Assembly (NCBI RefSeq): GCF_001424105.1
Contig: NZ_LMQH01000013.1
Coordinates: forward strand, 5,153-39,076
Source: Chryseobacterium sp. Leaf394
GTDB taxonomy: Bacteria > Bacteroidota > Bacteroidia > Flavobacteriales > Weeksellaceae
Direction: 5' to 3'
Length of the DNA: 33,924 bases
Part shown: piece by piece, positions 25,319-32,480 of the stretch
How the letters are laid out: each line of letters starts with the position of its first letter
How positions within the stretch are numbered: the first letter of the stretch is position 1
The notes under the pieces: generated by a model
What the model was told of the DNA's origin: nothing
The model's input: the letters and a program-made list of their open reading frames with translations, nothing else
Databases searched by the model: none
Program-made: the position numbers and the translations under genes

Positions 25319-25828
25319 CTATCTCAAACTCCTCACCGTCACTTCAGGTTTCTCACCGGCAGGAACAATAAAAACAGCATCATCGCTGATGGTATCCCCA
25401 GTGTCAAAATAATAACTGCCAATCACAGGAAGAATGTTGGTCACCGACTTTCCGGATTTATCATAAGCCGAGTAGGAGACGTTGATCATTTGAGTTTTCA
25501 TTTTAAGCTGAATTTTTTTCGATGTCAGTTTCGCTCCGGTCGCATTCATGCAGTCTAGCTCTACAATTCCTGTATCCATCACAATTTGAGGATATGAGGT
25601 GAGTCTGATGTTGTAAGATTTGTCTGAAGTGTTTTTTACGGAAGCAGCAACTTTGTAGCGGTCAAAAGTTTTACCGCCGGCCTGAATACTTTCCTTATTC
25701 ATAATGTTGAAACTGACTTTAAGTCCGTTGAAATCAACTGTTTCGCCATCGGAAATTTTTTGAGCGTTAGCAAATATTCCGAAACTACACAAAGTGAATA
25801 CTAAAACTGAGGAAAAAATGGTTTTCAT
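25319..25828 (-). CDS. Secreted hypothetical protein, 169 residues
   Basis: A signal peptide ends near FANAQ (residue 23). The mature part is beta-rich and holds one cysteine (LDCMNATGA), with no catalytic motif that I recognise. It is the first gene of a two-gene unit, followed after 10 bp by the 160-residue secreted protein. Upstream lies the divergent EamA transporter gene. Likely periplasmic or surface located; the role is unknown. Confidence 0.68.
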   Translation of the reverse strand: MKTIFSSVLVFTLCSFGIFANAQKISDGETVDFNGLKVSFNIMNKESIQAGGKTFDRYKVAASVKNTSDKSYNIRLTSYPQIVMDTGIVELDCMNATGAKLTSKKIQLKMKTQMINVSYSAYDKSGKSVTNILPVIGSYYFDTGDTISDDAVFIVPAGEKPEVTVRSLR

Positions 25829-25964
25829 AATAATTTGTTTTGGTGGTTTTTTAATGATTTAAATTTACGAAATAATCTTTTCAGCCCGATTAATTTTCAG
25901 CCATAAAATTTAGCGGATTCCCTATCTTTGCCTCGCTTTTAAGCATTAAAAACTAAGCTTTACA

Positions 25965-26864
25965 TTGAACAATCTGAAATACTATATCGCCGCCATCACT
26001 GCCTTCTCTTTATGGGGAACATTCAGTCTGGTTTTAAAGCCACTGCATTCATATCCTTCATTGGATATTCTTTTTTACAGGGTGTTTAGCTGTGCGGTTA
26101 TTATGACTTTGGTGACGGTGCTATTTCGAAAAGTAAAGTTGAGGAATAATGTAAATTATTTTAAAAATCTCATTCCCAAAGAAAAACGCAGAATAGTTGG
26201 ATTAAATATTCTGAGCAGTATTTTGCTTACAGGAAACTGGTTTTCTTTTATCTATGTGATGAATCACATCAGCGTGCGTGCAACTTCTGTTGCTTATTTG
26301 GTTTGCCCGATTATCACTACCATTTTAGCCTTTCTTATTCTCCGCGAAAAACTCAGCAAACTTCAATGGATTTCAGTGATTTTAAGTGCGGCAGGATGCA
26401 TTTTATTATCGTACGCCAATCTTTTAGATATGATTTACAGCACGCTCATAGGTTCTACTTACGCCTGCTATCTGATTATTCAAAGTGTGAATTCCAAATT
26501 TGATAAGTTTCTGGTGCTTAATTTCCACATGATTTTATCAGCTCTGATCCTGCTTCCGTTTTTCCCGACCTATTCCGGACCGGTGCCGACGGATTTTAAG
26601 TTTTATTTTTATATTGAAATCATTGCGGTGATGTACACCATCGTGCCATTACTTTTAAACTTATATGCCCTGTCAGGAATCGCTTCCTCAAAAGTGGGAA
26701 TGATCCTGAATATCAATCCCATCATAGCCTTTATTCTGGCGGGAGCGGTGTACAATGAAGCTTTGGGAGGTTTACAAATTGTATCTTATTCGATTATATT
26801 TTTAGCGGTAATAATTTTTAATGCGAAAGAGATTTTCAGATTAAAAACTGAGGCTGCTGTTTAA
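25965..26864 (+). CDS. EamA/DMT family transporter
   Basis: This inner-membrane carrier of the drug/metabolite transporter superfamily has 299 residues and ten hydrophobic helices in two EamA repeats. Family features are FSLWGTFSLVLKPL in helix 1, FYRVFSCAVIM, and in repeat one PIITTILAFLILREKLSKLQW, whose EKL end is characteristic. In repeat two the matching segment is NPIIAFILAGAVYNEAL. The start appears to be TTG at 25965; no in-frame ATG upstream is supported. A TATCTTTG -7 box lies at 25923-25930 with no clear -33 partner. The substrate cannot be told. Confidence 0.88.
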   Translation: MNNLKYYIAAITAFSLWGTFSLVLKPLHSYPSLDILFYRVFSCAVIMTLVTVLFRKVKLRNNVNYFKNLIPKEKRRIVGLNILSSILLTGNWFSFIYVMNHISVRATSVAYLVCPIITTILAFLILREKLSKLQWISVILSAAGCILLSYANLLDMIYSTLIGSTYACYLIIQSVNSKFDKFLVLNFHMILSALILLPFFPTYSGPVPTDFKFYFYIEIIAVMYTIVPLLLNLYALSGIASSKVGMILNINPIIAFILAGAVYNEALGGLQIVSYSIIFLAVIIFNAKEIFRLKTEAAV

Positions 26865-27038
26865 AAGAATTTTGGTTGTAATTTAATCTTCTACGACAAA
26901 AAAATATCCTGAAGCTTTGGGATTCTTTACTCAGTCTTGAAGAGGAAAAGTTATATTAAAATTGATTTTTGTTACTGCCTTCAGGGTTAGGGAAATAATT
27001 TTGATCAATTTTGTACAACCAAAAAGAATAAGAATCTC

Positions 27039-27056
27039 CTGACAGGCGGTTGTCAG
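27039..27056. promoter_or_regulatory. Perfect hairpin upstream of the MazG-like/tag operon
   Basis: CTGACA pairs with TGTCAG around a GGCGGT loop, 10 bp before a TATCTTTA -7-like box at 27067-27074. It could be an operator over the promoter or a leader hairpin. No T-run follows, so it is unlikely to be a terminator. Confidence 0.45.
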
Positions 27057-27091
27057 CAGTTTGTATTATCTTTATTCCCTAAAATTCAAAT

Positions 27092-27412
27092 ATGGATCAA
27101 AATAATTTCGACAAAATCATAGAACGCTCCCTGGCGATCAGAAAAAAATACCACGAACTCGAAGTTCAGCAAAATGGAAAAGAATGGACTTTGGAACAGG
27201 ATGCTTTAGCTTATCTTACAGATGCCGGACTGGTTGGCAGAGACGTAATGTCTCACGAAACAGCATGGCCAAAAAAGAATTCCGCTGAAGAACTGGAACA
27301 TAAATTAGGCGAAAACATATGGTGGCTGATTGTACTTGCTGACCGCACCGGAATTGACATCAAGGAAGCTTTAGATAAATTTTTAACCAAAACTGAAAAC
27401 CTCTTCTCATGA
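27092..27412 (+). CDS. MazG-like protein
   Basis: This small helical protein (106 residues) resembles the all-alpha NTP pyrophosphohydrolase (MazG-like) fold. The C-terminal helix pair EELEHKLGENIWWLIVLADR followed by TGIDIKEALDKFL matches the family pattern of an acidic helix with E..E..D residues and the GIDL(E)EAL segment. In this fold these acidic residues bind Mg and the nucleotide. The first motif is weaker (QDALAYLTDAGLVGRDVM), so activity is inferred only. It overlaps tag by 4 bp (ATGA), so the two are translationally coupled; a shared role in removing damaged nucleotides or bases is plausible. Confidence 0.7.
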   Translation: MDQNNFDKIIERSLAIRKKYHELEVQQNGKEWTLEQDALAYLTDAGLVGRDVMSHETAWPKKNSAEELEHKLGENIWWLIVLADRTGIDIKEALDKFLTKTENLFS

Positions 27413-27960
27413 GTTACTGTTCAGCTATCGAAAGAATGCAGCCCGAAAGCCGCAAAGAACTTCACAAAAATTACCACGACAACCATTACGGTTTTCCAAT
27501 TCATAATGACAACGAATTGTTCGGAAGATTGGTTATGGAAATCAATCAGGCAGGTTTGAGCTGGGAAACCATTCTTAAAAAAGAAGAAGGTTTCAGAAAT
27601 GCCTACGACAATTTTGATATTCAAAAAGTTGCTGCTTACAACGAAGAAGACCGTGCACGGTTACTCGCGGATCCTGGAATTATCAGAAATAAACTGAAAG
27701 TAAATGCCGCCATCGAAAATGCAAAAACCATCATCGAATTACAGAAGGAATTTGGTTCGTTCGAAAAATGGCTCGAGCATCATCACCCAAAAACTTTAGA
27801 AGAATGGATGAAGCTCTTCAAAAAAACGTTCAAATTCACCGGCGGAGAAATCGTAAATGAGTTTCTGATGAGCATTGGTTTTCTGAAAGGTGCTCATGCG
27901 GAGGGTTGCGAAATCAACGGGAAAATTTTGAAGGAGAAACCGATGTGGCTTGTTGAGTAG
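27409..27960 (+). CDS. tag: DNA-3-methyladenine glycosylase I
   Basis: Tag excises 3-methyladenine from alkylated DNA, the first step of base excision repair. The 183-residue protein matches E. coli Tag in order: Cys4, the YHDNHYGFP segment with His23, EINQAGLSWETILKK (catalytic-site glutamate Glu44), ARLLADPGIIRNKLK, FKFTGGEIVNEFLMSIG, and the C-terminal His163-x3-Cys167 that completes the zinc site. It overlaps the MazG-like gene by 4 bp. The gene is followed immediately by a GGTTAA repeat. Confidence 0.95.
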   Translation: MSYCSAIERMQPESRKELHKNYHDNHYGFPIHNDNELFGRLVMEINQAGLSWETILKKEEGFRNAYDNFDIQKVAAYNEEDRARLLADPGIIRNKLKVNAAIENAKTIIELQKEFGSFEKWLEHHHPKTLEEWMKLFKKTFKFTGGEIVNEFLMSIGFLKGAHAEGCEINGKILKEKPMWLVE

Positions 27961-27982
27961 GTTAAGGTTAAGGTTAAGGTTG
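27961..27982. repeat. GGTTAA tandem run
   Basis: The bases after the tag stop are GTTAAGGTTAAGGTTAAGGT followed by TG, about three and a half near-perfect 6-bp units. Opposite-strand relatives are at 21940-21964 and 32407-32436. The run resembles a telomere-like hexamer, but in bacterial intergenic DNA it is a low-complexity repeat. Confidence 0.6.
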
Positions 27983-28004
27983 CGTCGCTACAATTATTCA
28001 ATAG

Positions 28005-28055
28005 AAATGGGCTTCAGCCCATTTATGCATATTGAGGTAAATTGGCTTTAGCCAA
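28005..28055. repeat. Pair of GGCT(T)nAGCC palindromes (REP-like)
   Basis: AAATGGGCTTCAGCCCATTT (28005-28024) is a perfect 9-bp stem with a 2-base loop. TTGGCTTTAGCCAA (28042-28055) is a second with a 6-bp stem and a 2-base loop. The two lie 17 bp apart between tag and the convergent 122-residue gene. The pattern fits dispersed palindromic repeats common in Bacteroidota; they may also act as weak terminators. Confidence 0.7.
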
Positions 28056-28083
28056 AACCTAATCAGTTTATCAACATTAACTA

Positions 28084-28452
28084 TTAACTCATTTGACTTT
28101 TCAGCCTCTCAATCAACATTGTAATAATTCTTTTATTAAAAACCTTGCTGTCTGAAATATAAATTTCCATTTCTTCAGCGGTAAACATTCCAATCGTAAT
28201 TCCGATAAAAGTATTTTTCAAAACATTGTCTTTCTGAATACTCTGCTCGACCATCACGGCTTTTTTCGCGGAAGATAGCGCGTTAAAATCTGAATTCTGA
28301 CGAATGGCATAGGTGGAGAACAGCAATATATACAAATCGTTTTGCAATTTCAGAATGGGACGCAGGGTTTGGTTTTGAAAAATTTCAGTGGGTGTGGTTG
28401 CTTCTGAATTGGGTAGGTTGAGAGATTCTCTAAGTTCTTTTTTGGTAATCAC
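28084..28452 (-). CDS. Small conserved hypothetical protein, 122 residues
   Basis: The protein is soluble, helical and without signal peptide. The most notable part is the N-terminal half, FQNQTLRPILKLQNDLYILLF, followed by an amphipathic helical region (IQKDNVLKNTFIGITIGMFT). I associate this with a Bacteroidota family often labelled 'glyoxalase' in databases, although no glyoxalase (VOC) metal-binding motif is visible; that label should not be trusted. It lies 11 bp after a zinc-ribbon protein gene on the same strand, suggesting joint transcription. No function is assigned. Confidence 0.6.
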   Translation of the reverse strand: MITKKELRESLNLPNSEATTPTEIFQNQTLRPILKLQNDLYILLFSTYAIRQNSDFNALSSAKKAVMVEQSIQKDNVLKNTFIGITIGMFTAEEMEIYISDSKVFNKRIITMLIERLKSQMS

Positions 28453-28463
28453 GTTTATAATAG

Positions 28464-28805
28464 TTATTTAGAGTGCCAACTGTATGAACAATATCTGCAT
28501 TGTTTTGCATTGTGTGTCCGTGCAAGTTTGCCACATTTTGGACAATTATTAAAAAATACAAGTTCGGGCGTTTCTGTTAAAATTCTTTTAACCACATTTC
28601 TTTCAAATTCTTCATAACCTTGTTGTAGGAGATGGAGAGTTTCAGGATCATTATTAATCCACCCTTTTTCTGTCATCATATTCCTCAACGTTATATTGTC
28701 TGAGCTTTTAGATATGTACATTTTATGTTTCAATGCTAACTTTTCATTGTCGGTCATTAAGTTACTGAAGTAGGTGATCACATAATGTATTTTCTCTTTG
28801 TCCAT
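28464..28805 (-). CDS. Small protein with C-terminal zinc ribbon, 113 residues
   Basis: The N-terminal 80 residues are helical (HYVITYFSNLMTDNEKLALK and LLQQGYEEFERNVVKRIL). The C-terminus carries a CPxCG...CxxC zinc ribbon with cysteines at 88, 91, 103 and 106 (NCPKCGKLARTHNAKQC then RYCSYSWH). This could bind nucleic acid or protein; nothing more specific is recognisable. It precedes the 122-residue gene by 11 bp. Upstream on the same strand is the frameshifted HAD-like gene. Confidence 0.7.
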   Translation of the reverse strand: MDKEKIHYVITYFSNLMTDNEKLALKHKMYISKSSDNITLRNMMTEKGWINNDPETLHLLQQGYEEFERNVVKRILTETPELVFFNNCPKCGKLARTHNAKQCRYCSYSWHSK

Positions 28806-28898
28806 AATATTTGAGAAGTATTAATTTTTTTTGTAGATTTTGCAGGCATTGAGGTTTTACTTTTTTAAAATTCTAAAACTTAGAAATTAAGTTTATCT

Positions 28899-29327
28899 CT
28901 AAACATGCTTCAGGTGCTGTTCATTAAGAAGAATTTTTAATTTTTTTAATATATTCAAGAGTTCATGTTCTTGATTTAAATTAATTTCAATTAAGTTTTT
29001 AAGACTTTTATTTTTTTTTCAGAACTAACTTTTCAGCGTTCAAGGGATAATAATCCAACCAAATGAAGTTTGAGCTAAAATCAATTCCTTCGGTTTTTAA
29101 TGTGGGCCAATTTGTTGCTTTACTTTTCTTAAAGCATCAATAATATTGTTTGGGAAATAATTTTTCAAGTAGTTTATGGCTTGAGGTTCATTTTCTTTGC
29201 AATGTGTAGTCAACCAATAACAGTCGAAGTTTTTCACAGCAAATATTATTAATTCCTCTGCATTTTCTGCCGCCTTTGTTTGTTTTGCAGTTAATAAAAC
29301 GCCATCAATGTCTAAGTACAATTTCAT
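28899..29327 (-). pseudogene. HAD-like protein gene interrupted by two frameshifts
   Basis: The first 70 or so residues, read from the ATG at 29327, are KLYLDIDGVLL then FDCYWLTTHCK, a HAD-type aspartate motif (DxD) near the N-terminus. Around 29107-29123 the frame breaks and the original frame reaches a stop at 29097. A shifted frame continues with TNWPTLKTEGIDF and NFIWLDYYPLNAEKLVL, which fits the family. After a run of nine A on this strand (29011-29019) it shifts back, giving SLKNLIEINLNQEHELLNIL to a TAG at 28899-28901. The shifts are one base lost and one gained, so the whole spans 143 codons including the stop, a normal family size. I recall a related family labelled HAD domain of RNA-repair proteins. 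Either a true pseudogene or two sequence errors, of which the A-run is suspicious. Confidence 0.75.
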
Positions 29328-29409
29328 TCTTGTTTTAGTTAAAACCCTTAATTTAGAAAAATAGGGTTAGTTCTAAGTCTGTTAGTTAAACTTAAAAAAA
29401 ACATTTCTA

Positions 29410-29467
29410 AAAACCCTCATACACTAAAACCCTAAAACACTCCAACTTACTAACCCTCCAACCCAAC
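29410..29467. repeat. AACCCT/CCAAC low-complexity stretch
   Basis: Variants of AAACCCT, CTAACCCTCC and CCAACTTAC follow one another, nearly G-free on this strand, directly beyond the stop of the patatin-like gene. It combines the vocabulary of the two other low-complexity families in the window. Confidence 0.45.
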
Positions 29468-31063
29468 TCACCCCACCGTCGGCGTATCTTCTTCTTTAAT
29501 AATCTTTTTCTCCTTCATCGAAACAATCATTCTTTCATATTTGTATTTTTCCCAGTCGAAGCGGTTGAGGAAATCAAGGGCTGCCTGAAATCCGCGGTTG
29601 AAAAGGTCTTCTTTTTCTTCTTTTTCCATAAAGAAATTCAGCCAGTTGCTTTTGCCGCAATTCACGTTTTGGATGCTGTAGATTTCATAGAAACTGTATT
29701 TGCTGAGGAATGCCTTGTCATTAAAACCTTTCATCGTGCTGATGATATTTCCGGCAAAAGACAGGGGAGTTTTCAGAATTTCGTCTGAGGTGTGTTGTTT
29801 GTCGGTGAGCATATCCGAATCGCTGGTGAGTTTCACTCCAAAAATCGGGAGTCTTGGGTAGAAAACATCGTTGTTGTGAAAAAGATCAACAGGAAAATTG
29901 GAAAGACTTCCCCCATCGATGAAAATTCCGGTAGGGTAGATCTCTTCGGGGGACATGTTGAGCCAGTATTTCCATGCATATTGTACAGAATCGTCTTTTC
30001 CGTTGATGATTTTCTGCATCGGCTCAAAGAAAAACGGAACCGACATTGACGCCCGAACAAATTCTGCCGGACTGCTTCTTTTCAGCTCCTCTTCAGACCA
30101 GTAAAGATTGGCCATTCTTGGAAGTTCGACCTTTATTTTGGCACTGATGTCGGTGGTAATGACTACATACTCAGATTTTAAAAGATAGAAAGGATTGGTT
30201 TTGTAGTAATCATTGTTTTTCACACTCTCGAAAAACAGTCTGTAGCGGGTTTCGTCGATGTGATTTTCGGTTTTCGTGTGATCAGCTTTTATCTTTTCAA
30301 TGCTTTCAAGAGCCAGATCATAATATTCTGAATGGTTTCCGTGGCGGTAATTCAGGTTTAAATTTTCCTCTTTCTGCGAAAATTTTCTGTTGAGGTCGGC
30401 AACGGTTTTTATCCCGAAAGCTTTCAGAACGTCGGTCATTTTTTCAAGAAAAGTATTTCCCGGATTGAGGCCGCTGTTGTTTTTTTTAAAATCACGATAC
30501 AGTTTTCGGATATAGAGAAAGGCGATGATTAAAGGAATAATGGGAATTAAAAACAGAAGTTTGGTGTATAGAATACTTCCTGTCGGGATGGCAAACGGAG
30601 CAATCACAAGTGCCAACATCAGCATTCCGGCTAAAATAAAATTAGTCTGCAGAAAATGTTTGTTGTTCAGAATCGAGTGGATGGTCGTTTTCACATAATC
30701 CTTACCATCCATAAAATCAGCAAAATTCCAGTTGAAAAGAATGTCTTTGATGACGTCACTTTTGGCGTCTTCTTTATTTTTACACGCTGCAATCAGCATG
30801 GTGTTGATGGCTCCCGCACTCGTTCCTGCCACTTTCAGAAAGCGGATTCCGAAGATTTCAAGTCCGTACAGATAACCTACCAGTGCACTTCCCCACACAC
30901 CGCCACCTTCCTGCACAAATTCCACATACTGATTTCCATTGCCATCCAGAAGATCTGAAAACTCTTTTTCTGAGATAATTTCGTGCAGTGCTTTGAGTTT
31001 TTCTTTGGATTCTGCCGAAAGCGTTTCATCTGCTAAAATTTGATTTAAAATTTCGGGTTTCAT
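29468..31063 (-). CDS. Patatin-like phospholipase family protein
   Basis: The 531-residue protein is a predicted acyl hydrolase of the patatin type. The catalytic dyad is visible: Ser82 in the nucleophile elbow GTSAG (residues 80-84) and Asp383 in IDGGSLSNFP. The oxyanion Gly-rich loop QEGGGVWG is at 51-58. Between them, residues about 142-160 and 166-186 form two hydrophobic helices, a membrane hairpin inserted in the catalytic domain, so the enzyme is probably membrane-attached. I use the ATG at 31063; a start 18 codons upstream (31117) is possible. The gene stands alone. Substrate unknown, probably membrane lipids. Confidence 0.88.
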   Translation of the reverse strand: MKPEILNQILADETLSAESKEKLKALHEIISEKEFSDLLDGNGNQYVEFVQEGGGVWGSALVGYLYGLEIFGIRFLKVAGTSAGAINTMLIAACKNKEDAKSDVIKDILFNWNFADFMDGKDYVKTTIHSILNNKHFLQTNFILAGMLMLALVIAPFAIPTGSILYTKLLFLIPIIPLIIAFLYIRKLYRDFKKNNSGLNPGNTFLEKMTDVLKAFGIKTVADLNRKFSQKEENLNLNYRHGNHSEYYDLALESIEKIKADHTKTENHIDETRYRLFFESVKNNDYYKTNPFYLLKSEYVVITTDISAKIKVELPRMANLYWSEEELKRSSPAEFVRASMSVPFFFEPMQKIINGKDDSVQYAWKYWLNMSPEEIYPTGIFIDGGSLSNFPVDLFHNNDVFYPRLPIFGVKLTSDSDMLTDKQHTSDEILKTPLSFAGNIISTMKGFNDKAFLSKYSFYEIYSIQNVNCGKSNWLNFFMEKEEKEDLFNRGFQAALDFLNRFDWEKYKYERMIVSMKEKKIIKEEDTPTVG

Positions 31064-31219
31064 GATTTTGTGGTGTTTTTGGTTGATATCATTGAAAGGT
31101 GCAGGAACCAGATTCACTTTTAAAAAATTTCTGAGTTTTATCTTCTCTCGCGGATTGATCTTATTGTGCAGATTAATGAATGAAAAAAATCTACGTTATC
31201 CCTAAATCTGCGTGAAATA

Positions 31220-32119
31220 TTACCATTGCTTTCTCCTCGCATAAATAAACGTGCAAATCACAATTGCTCCCATTAAGCCAAGCGTATAAAAGTAACCGTG
31301 TTTTGTGTGAAGTTCGGGCATATTGTCAAAATTCATCCCGTAGACACCGGCGATAAAAGTAATCGGTAAAAAATAAACCGAATAAATTGCCAAAACCTTC
31401 ATCACCTGATTGGCTTTCTGATCAGACAGTGCCAGAAACATAGAAATTAAGTTGGTAATCTGAATATTGAGATGATCAAAATCGGCAACAACATCTTTGT
31501 GTTTGTCTTTTAAGTCTGTAAATTCAGAATCAGGAAGATTGAGCAGTTTAAATTTATCAATCGCATCCGTGGAGATCGTCAGAACCCTCGAATTCAGACC
31601 TGATTTTCTTTTCAGTTTATACAGCCTCCGGATCTGATGGGTGTGGTTGGTATTTTTCAGGAAAATTTCATTTTCGATATTGTCCATCGTTTCAAAAAGG
31701 CTGATGGCTTCATCATCAAAACTTTTCATCAGGACCAGTGCAATTTTCAGTGCCACTCTTGCCGGCGAACATTCTTCCTGGCGGGATGCAAGCTCTTTTT
31801 TAGCCTCCGAAATACTTTTGGCTTTCATTCTGTGCACCGTGATGATCGTATTTTCCAATAAAAAAATCCCGATTTTAGTGCTGATATCGCTGATGGTATT
31901 TAAATTTTTTCTTTCAAGCTCGGTATTTTCGCGCAAAAGGAAAAATTTCACGTTTCCGTCGGCTTCGTATTTGGGTAGGTGATTGGGATCCAAAGTATCT
32001 TCCAGAAGCAGATTGTTGATTTCATAGCGCTCGTGAAGGTATTTCATGTCTTCCTCCGTCGGCGCTTCTACGTCTATCCACTCACAGTTTTTGTCTCGGT
32101 ACAGGGTTTCTATTGGCAT
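31220..32119 (-). CDS. corA: CorA family magnesium/divalent cation transporter
   Basis: CorA is a pentameric inner-membrane Mg2+ (also Co2+) channel. The 299-residue protein has a large N-terminal cytoplasmic domain with the pattern NNLLLEDTLDPNHLPKYE, a long helical region, and two C-terminal membrane helices. The pore signature GMN is at residues 261-263 (GVYGMNFDNMPEL), and a basic tail (ARRKQW) follows helix 2. The start used is the ATG at 32119; an ATG ten codons upstream would add an unusual aromatic stretch. It is divergent from the FabH-type gene. Confidence 0.93.
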   Translation of the reverse strand: MPIETLYRDKNCEWIDVEAPTEEDMKYLHERYEINNLLLEDTLDPNHLPKYEADGNVKFFLLRENTELERKNLNTISDISTKIGIFLLENTIITVHRMKAKSISEAKKELASRQEECSPARVALKIALVLMKSFDDEAISLFETMDNIENEIFLKNTNHTHQIRRLYKLKRKSGLNSRVLTISTDAIDKFKLLNLPDSEFTDLKDKHKDVVADFDHLNIQITNLISMFLALSDQKANQVMKVLAIYSVYFLPITFIAGVYGMNFDNMPELHTKHGYFYTLGLMGAIVICTFIYARRKQW

Positions 32120-32300
32120 ACTATAAAAGTAATGATATTTGAAAAACAAAGATATATTGAAATGAATATTTACTGTTATAAAAAGGAATAATTTTAAATC
32201 AAAAAAATCGAACCACTAAGATGTTGAAGTTGTTAAGTTCGGTTAACGAAATATCTGCTGATATTTCATTGAGTAAGCCCACCATATTTACCCTCTGTTT

Positions 32301-32320
32301 GTCATTCCGGAGGAATCTAA
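32301..32320. repeat. GTCATTCCGGAGGAATC motif
   Basis: ATTCCGGAGGAAT is nearly palindromic (ATTCC, GGA, GGAAT). A very similar string recurs as an intergenic dispersed repeat in many Flavobacteriia genomes as far as I recall. It is seen only once in this window. Confidence 0.4.
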
Positions 32321-32406
32321 GCATCGTCAGTTTTATTGAGTTTAAAAATCAAACATCTAAAATATTCATCAGGCAAACTTCAGTATTAAAAGTGTTCCTG
32401 ATTTTT

Positions 32407-32436
32407 ACCTAAACCTAAACCTTAGCCTTAACCTAA
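32407..32436. repeat. CCTAAACCTAAACC low-complexity run
   Basis: ACCTAAACCTAAACCTTAGC followed by CTTAACCTAA gives four or five imperfect 6-7 bp units. The opposite strand gives the GGTTAAGG vocabulary seen after tag. It lies just upstream of the fabH promoter region. Confidence 0.5.
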
Positions 32437-32480
32437 TATGTATCAAATAAATTTTATCTTTACCAAAATAAAAAAACATT

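Larger units (their letters stand above)
32150..32480. other. Gap between corA and fabH with repeat fragments
   Basis: No gene is seen; one short frame at 32221 has no recognisable product. The gap holds GTCATTCCGGAGGAATCTAA at 32301-32320 and an AAACCTAAACC-type run at 32407-32436. A TATCTTTA box at 32455-32462, 19 bp before the fabH start, is a candidate -7 element. Confidence 0.55.

Noticed and set aside
27961..27982. True telomere or replicon end
   Set aside because: The run is only 22 bp, imperfect, and lies between ordinary genes inside the window.
28084..28452. Glyoxalase function for the 122-residue protein
   Set aside because: No VOC strand pattern or metal ligands are visible; the label recalled for this family appears to be a database carry-over.
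28899..29327. Programmed ribosomal frameshifting in the HAD-like gene
   Set aside because: Two opposite shifts would be needed, and the first site has no slippery heptamer or obvious stimulatory structure; mutation or sequence error is simpler.
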